In this document: positions 5,182-8,892 of the stretch, in pieces
Layout of the letters: every line of letters starts with the position of its first letter
Numbering within the stretch: the first letter of the stretch is position 1
DNA from: Thermoanaerobaculia bacterium
GTDB lineage: Bacteria > Acidobacteriota > Thermoanaerobaculia > UBA5066
DNA: 8,892 nt
NCBI GenBank assembly: GCA_017999215.1
Contig: JAGOBQ010000140.1
Location: 1-8,892, forward strand
Direction of reading: 5' to 3'
Position numbers and translations under genes: made by a program
The notes under the pieces: generated by a model
Databases searched by the model: none
What the model saw: the letters and a program-made list of their open reading frames with translations, nothing else
Told to the model about the DNA's origin: nothing

Positions 5182-5562
5182 ATGGGAGACGCAAATGGGG
5201 CTGCACGACAGAACGACGTCCGGGCTCCCTTCCGGTTCGCCGGACGGTCGTTCGTCGTCGCGAGCAATCGGCCCGCCCGAGAGCTTCGCGCGCTCGAGCG
5301 TGAGATCGAGGCCCGGGGCGGGTCGATCCATCCGTTCCTGAACGCCGTGACCGAGGTGCTCGTCGTGGGAGACCTCGCCGGGATGGACTCAGGAGCGCAC
5401 TGGGCAAGGGAGCAGGTCCGCCGAGGAACGATCTATAGGGACCGCTGGGGGCACCTCGAGCTCGTCAGCGAGGAGGAGATCCGGGCCGTCCTCGAGGAGA
5501 GCCGGAATGGCCACCCGGGCGGGCCGACCGTCGGAGACGGCTCGTTCCGCGAACGTGCCTGA
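5182..5562 (+). CDS. Small stand-alone BRCT-like domain protein
   Basis: A 126-aa protein whose middle resembles a BRCT fold of the bacterial DNA ligase/RFC type. Residues 17-27 (FRFAGRSFVVA) match the first strand (l.Gk.fVvtG). Residues 36-48 (RALEREIEARGGS) match helix 1 and the Gly-Gly turn. Residues 56-64 (VTEVLVVGD) match the third strand. Residues 73-83 (HWAREQVRRGT) match the segment where these domains have kA.elG. Residues 93-105 (ELVSEEEIRAVLE) match the final strand and helix. BRCT domains bind phosphopeptides or DNA ends, usually as part of larger proteins, so a free domain is probably an adaptor or a phage- or repair-linked accessory. ATG at 5182 is the only sensible start: the open frame upstream crosses the hairpin-rich leader, and GGAGG lies three bases before it. 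The C-terminal 17 residues look disordered. It converges on the kinase gene. Confidence 0.6.
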   Translation: MGDANGAARQNDVRAPFRFAGRSFVVASNRPARELRALEREIEARGGSIHPFLNAVTEVLVVGDLAGMDSGAHWAREQVRRGTIYRDRWGHLELVSEEEIRAVLEESRNGHPGGPTVGDGSFRERA

Positions 5563-5594
5563 GCCCCGATGGCCTCTTCCCCTTCCGGTGGCCG

Positions 5595-8162
5595 CTACGT
5601 TTCCTCCCGGAGGACGTCGAACTCCACGTCGGCGTCGCCCGGGATTCGCCCTCCGGTGCTCCGGTCGAGGGCCCGACGGAGCGCGAGGACGTTGACCCAC
5701 CGGTCCTCCGGGTCCATCGCCATCGCCTTGGCGAGGGAGCGGGCGTAGGTGACCGGGACTCCCGATGCGACCGTCGTCACCACTGACACGACCTCCTCGA
5801 CGAGCGACCTGAGCGTCAGGTCCGGCCTGTCGAACTTCAGTCGCACCCCCGTCAGGAGCTCCACCCCGGTCGCCGCGATCGCCCACTGGTCCGAGGCAGG
5901 CGTCGCGTCGGCGCCGGCAACGATCTCGGGAGCGATGTAGCCCGGCGTGCCCATCAGGATGCTCGCCGAGGAGATCGCCCCGCCGCTCTCGGCGCCCCCC
6001 TCCGCCTTCGTCTCCCGAGCGAGGCCGAAGTCGAGGAGCTTCAGCCTCGTCGTCCCCCCAGGCCCCCGGGTCACGAAGAGGTTGTCGGGCTTGACGTCCC
6101 GGTGGACGAGGCCCGCGGCATGCGCCGCCGCGAGGACGTCGAGCGCGCGGTCGAGCGCCCAGGCCGTCTCGAGGAAGGGGATCGGCTTCCGCAGGATCAG
6201 CTCGTTCCGCAGCGAGCCGCCCGAGAGGAGCTCCATCACGAGGAAGGCGCCGCCGGGCCGGAGCTCGCCGTAGTCGTAGACGGCGACGGCGTTCGGGTGC
6301 CCGAGGCGGGCCGTCAGGCGAGCCTCCCGCCGGAAACGGGCGACGGCGCTCCGGTCCGCGAGGTGTTCGGCCCGGATCACCTTCACGGCCGCGTCGCGAT
6401 TCCCCCGTATGTCCCGGGCGGCGTAGACGGTCCCCATCCCCCCCTCGCCGAGCCGGCGGTCGAGCCGGTAGCGCCCGGCGAGGAGACGAGGGACGGCCTG
6501 CGTCATCTTCACCGCGTGGCCGTCGGCCGTGCAGACGAGGTCGTCCTCGTCCGCGACCCGGCCGCAGAGCTCGCACTCGTACAGCGCTCCGCTCCCCCCC
6601 TCCTGCAGGTGCCCGAGGACCTTCTCGCGCACGCGGCGGTCCTCGTCGACCTGCCGCGTCAGGGCCGCCCTCTCGAGTGCGAGGGCGACGTGCCCCGCCA
6701 CCGTCCCGAGGATCCTCTGCTCCTCCGGGACGTACGTCTCTCCGGTCCGCTTGGCGCCCAGGCCAATGAGGCCGAGCGGCTCCCCGTCGCCCGAGAAGAG
6801 CGGGAGCGCCGCCACGAAACCGGCGGCCCGGAGACCGTTCGCGAGCTCCCCCTCCGCGTAGGGCGGGTCCCCGGCGTCGGCCGTGAGGGCGTGGAACGAG
6901 TTCCGCGATTCGAGGGGATCCGACATCGGGAGGACGGCCGCGCGGTCCAGCCCGGGGACGTCCGCGAGGGCCCCCGTCGTCACCGGCCGGACGGCCGCCC
7001 CCGGCGCTTCGAGAGCGAAGACCCAGAAGGCCTGCCGGTCGGGCCGGTGCGCGGACGCGATCCGGTGAAGGACGACGCTCGCGAGGTCCTCCCCGGCGTC
7101 CCGGAGGTCCCCGACGACGTCGGTCACGAGCTGCGCCGGGTCGTAGGCGCCCTGCCGGAACTTGCGGTCGAGCGCGACCTGAGCCCTTTTCCGGAGCGGG
7201 TCGAAGACGAGGAAGAGGAGCACGGCGACGAGGGCCGTCGTGAGGGTCCCCTGGAGGGCGGGCGAGACGAGGGCGACGAGCGCCGTGAGCGCCGGGACTC
7301 CGGCCAGCAGGAGGACGACGAGGGCGCCCGAGGCGATCGCGTAGGAGGCGCTCCGACGGATGAGCCGGTCGACCTCGAAGAGGCGGAACCGCGTCGCGGC
7401 CACGATGAGCGCGAGCGGCAGGAGGATCGAGAGCCCGGCCAGGGCCGGGACGGGAAGGACCGCGCTCCGCCCGGCGACGGCGGGGACGTCGCGCAGGAAG
7501 ATGAAGAGGCCGAGGTAGAGGAGGACGGCGACGAGAACGACGCGCGCCCTTCGCCGTACGTCCTCCTTCCGGGCGACCCACGCCAGGGAGAGGAAGTAGA
7601 CGAAGACGAAGAGGTCGACCGCGAGCGCGACGACCGCCACGCCGGTCTTCCACGCGCCGCCGGGCGCCGCCTCGCCGCCGTCGAGCCACCAGCGCCGAAG
7701 GTAGAGGGCGAGGGGTCCCATCGCGAGGAGCGTGCCGACGAGGTACGCCCGCCCCGGCCTGTGCAGGCGGGTCACCGGGAAGAACCCGCCGATCGTCACG
7801 AGGATCCACGCGATCGCCACGAAGTGGACGGCCGTCGAGCCCGCCAGCGCGATCCGGTCCTGGAACGCGCTGCCGCCCGTGACGACCGACAGGATTCGCC
7901 CCGCGTTCAGGACGCCCAGGAGCGTCAGGAAGGGGAAAAGGGCCTGGTTCGCGGGGTCGAAGGGGCGCTTGAGGAGGACGACGACGGCCCCCACGTAGTG
8001 GACGCCGAAGACCAGGAGCGCGAACCAGAGCCGCGCGTGGCTGAGCGTGCCGCGCTCGACGCCGAGGTGGGCGAGCCAGGTCGTCCACGCCAGGGAGACC
8101 ACGAGGGCCGCCCCGAGGGCGAACGTGACGATCCGCCTCTGTCGAGGCTCGAGGTTGCGCAC
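5595..8162 (-). CDS. Transmembrane Ser/Thr protein kinase with multi-TM, GAF-like and zinc-ribbon-like parts
   Basis: An 855-aa sensor kinase in the inner membrane, GTG start to TAG stop. Residues 11-320 hold about nine or ten hydrophobic helices. The stretch from the last of them to about 345 (DPLRKRAQVALDRKFRQGAYD at 321-341) closely resembles the link after the membrane part in multi-TM histidine kinases. Residues about 345-500 look like a GAF domain (ALPLFSGDGEPLGLIGLGAK, then a helix LGTVAGHVALALERAALTRQ). C530, C533, C544 and H549 or nearby form a degenerate zinc ribbon (ECELCG...CTADG). The kinase domain fills 563-835: glycine loop GEGGMGTVY 572-580, Lys594, Glu613, HRDVKPDN 687-694, DFG 711-713 and APE 744-746, so it should be active and of the RD type. 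It follows the glycosyltransferase-like gene by 11 bases without a strong Shine-Dalgarno, suggesting coupling. The signal and substrate are unknown. Confidence 0.92.
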   Translation of the reverse strand: MRNLEPRQRRIVTFALGAALVVSLAWTTWLAHLGVERGTLSHARLWFALLVFGVHYVGAVVVLLKRPFDPANQALFPFLTLLGVLNAGRILSVVTGGSAFQDRIALAGSTAVHFVAIAWILVTIGGFFPVTRLHRPGRAYLVGTLLAMGPLALYLRRWWLDGGEAAPGGAWKTGVAVVALAVDLFVFVYFLSLAWVARKEDVRRRARVVLVAVLLYLGLFIFLRDVPAVAGRSAVLPVPALAGLSILLPLALIVAATRFRLFEVDRLIRRSASYAIASGALVVLLLAGVPALTALVALVSPALQGTLTTALVAVLLFLVFDPLRKRAQVALDRKFRQGAYDPAQLVTDVVGDLRDAGEDLASVVLHRIASAHRPDRQAFWVFALEAPGAAVRPVTTGALADVPGLDRAAVLPMSDPLESRNSFHALTADAGDPPYAEGELANGLRAAGFVAALPLFSGDGEPLGLIGLGAKRTGETYVPEEQRILGTVAGHVALALERAALTRQVDEDRRVREKVLGHLQEGGSGALYECELCGRVADEDDLVCTADGHAVKMTQAVPRLLAGRYRLDRRLGEGGMGTVYAARDIRGNRDAAVKVIRAEHLADRSAVARFRREARLTARLGHPNAVAVYDYGELRPGGAFLVMELLSGGSLRNELILRKPIPFLETAWALDRALDVLAAAHAAGLVHRDVKPDNLFVTRGPGGTTRLKLLDFGLARETKAEGGAESGGAISSASILMGTPGYIAPEIVAGADATPASDQWAIAATGVELLTGVRLKFDRPDLTLRSLVEEVVSVVTTVASGVPVTYARSLAKAMAMDPEDRWVNVLALRRALDRSTGGRIPGDADVEFDVLREET

Positions 8163-8173
8163 GGGCTCGGGGA

Positions 8174-8892
8174 TTATCCGCTCGACGGGCGCGGAGGAGG
8201 CGGAACAGCGCGCCCGACCTCTCGGCCGTCGTCGACGGCCCGGACGACGGAGCCGGGCGGAAGAGAACGGGAGAGCCGGGCGGTGACCTCGCCCGCCCCG
8301 ACGACCGGAATCCGGAGGACGTCGCGGACATTACCCGACCGGGTCTCGACGACGACCTCGACGCGCTCGCCCGACCCGGGCGGCGCCGCCACGAGATCGA
8401 TCTCGATCGGAGAGACGCCGAGCTCGGAGTAGGCGGCGAAGGCTGCCTCGAACGGCTTGTCCGAAAGGAAGGAGTCGAGCCAGAGGTGGATCGGCGGAGG
8501 AAACGTCTGGAATCCGTTCAGGACGCGGCGGCGGTGAGAGAGCTGCTCCGCCCAGGAACGCTCCGAGGTGCCGCGCTCGAAGGGCCAGACCGCCACGATC
8601 GCGTCGCGCGGAAGGGAGCGAATCTCCGCGTCGAACGGGGACGGCGGAGCTACGGGCTGCGCCGGCACGGGCCTCGTCCAGAAGTCGAGGGCGAGGAGCG
8701 GGACGACGCCCGCGAGGGGCAGCCAGGGGACGAGCGAGCGGGCGGCGCGGCGCGCGCCCCGCGGCCGCCGCGGCGTCCGCCCGCGGCTCCGGAGGAGGAG
8801 CGCCCCGGCCGGTAGCAGGAACTGGTCGCCGAGGGACCCGACGTCGGGGCACGGCGCGAGCACACGATCATCGTGGCGGACGAAGTCGCCCG
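8174..8892 (-). CDS. C-terminal part of a membrane protein, probably a GT39-like glycosyltransferase (5' end outside window)
   Basis: The frame is open at the right edge and gives 238 complete codons before TAA at 8174-8176; the internal GTG at 8863 is not taken as the start. Two hydrophobic segments are visible: one near the visible start (QFLLPAGALLL) and one further on (LVPWLPLAGVVPLLALDF). After these comes a non-membrane C-terminal domain. It contains DAIVAVWPFERG, LSHRRRVLNGFQTFPPP and SELGVSPIEIDL. That order (an 'avvelP' strand, an H.r.lvnG segment, a final LGV strand) is familiar from the periplasmic tails of multi-TM GT39/ArnT-like glycosyltransferases that use lipid-linked sugars. 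This is recognition from memory, without an alignment, and the catalytic N-terminal half is missing. It ends 11 bases before the kinase gene and is probably co-transcribed with it. Confidence 0.55.
   Translation of the reverse strand, partial: GDFVRHDDRVLAPCPDVGSLGDQFLLPAGALLLRSRGRTPRRPRGARRAARSLVPWLPLAGVVPLLALDFWTRPVPAQPVAPPSPFDAEIRSLPRDAIVAVWPFERGTSERSWAEQLSHRRRVLNGFQTFPPPIHLWLDSFLSDKPFEAAFAAYSELGVSPIEIDLVAAPPGSGERVEVVVETRSGNVRDVLRIPVVGAGEVTARLSRSLPPGSVVRAVDDGREVGRAVPPPPRPSSG

Noticed and set aside
5130..5303. 57-codon + strand frame with a good AGGAG seven bases before its ATG
   Set aside because: Arg/Pro-rich product running out of phase over the BRCT-like gene with no domain. The AGGAG may be fortuitous, though it could bind ribosomes and is worth remembering if the leader is studied.
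5563..5614. Terminator between the convergent BRCT-like and kinase genes
   Set aside because: Only a TCCTC/GAGGA stem inside the kinase end and a GGCC pair in the gap; no U tract on either strand.
5389..8331. 980-codon - strand frame overlapping the kinase
   Set aside because: Arg/Pro/Gly-rich shadow in another phase, without hydrophobic segments or kinase motifs.
6102..8432. Very long + strand open frame (776 codons) opposite the kinase gene
   Set aside because: It mirrors the kinase codons in GC-rich DNA, and its product is a Glu/Arg/Asp-rich low-complexity chain with no domain. The - strand frame has full kinase motifs.

Overview
The window is very GC-rich with few AT-rich patches. Its coding style (Leu mostly CTC, GTG and TTG starts, tight gene overlaps) suits a high-GC soil or sediment bacterium. 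Three things point to Acidobacteriota, perhaps Thermoanaerobaculia, or less likely a myxobacterium: a membrane-anchored Ser/Thr kinase with a large sensor, an ECF-like sigma gene followed by a zinc-finger/TPR protein, and a C-terminal glycosyltransferase-like membrane domain. This placement is inference; no marker gene is present.

Left block (1-2934, + strand): the 3' end of a periplasmic sulfate-binding protein gene, then the two permeases CysT and CysW and the ATPase CysA. Each junction is a 4-base NTGA overlap (GTGA, GTGA, TTGA), so this is one translationally coupled sulfate/thiosulfate uptake operon. Seven bases after cysA comes an ECF-like sigma factor gene (2942-3502). It overlaps by 14 bases a gene (3489-4784) for a soluble protein with an N-terminal H-x3-C-x2-C zinc anti-sigma motif and a long TPR-like helical body. 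These two look like a sigma/anti-sigma pair and may be read through from the cys operon or from a weak promoter at the cysA end.

Middle block (4785-5594): a 52-aa gene on the - strand (4797-4955) encodes a hydrophobic N-terminus and a Thr/Ser-rich tail and has a clear Shine-Dalgarno. It faces, across 226 noncoding bases, a + strand gene for a 126-aa single-BRCT-like protein (5182-5562). The spacer is packed with short G/C hairpins. Some exclude each other, one covers the BRCT gene's ribosome binding site, and a 19-codon leader ORF lies within it. This is the least explained part of the window.

Right block (5595-8892, - strand): a two-gene unit read right to left. The C-terminal part of a membrane protein resembling GT39-type glycosyltransferases comes first, then, 11 bases later, an 855-aa transmembrane Ser/Thr kinase whose sensor half resembles those of multi-TM histidine kinases. 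The kinase gene converges on the BRCT gene with a 32-base gap. No tRNA, rRNA, mobile element, CRISPR array or integration site was seen.
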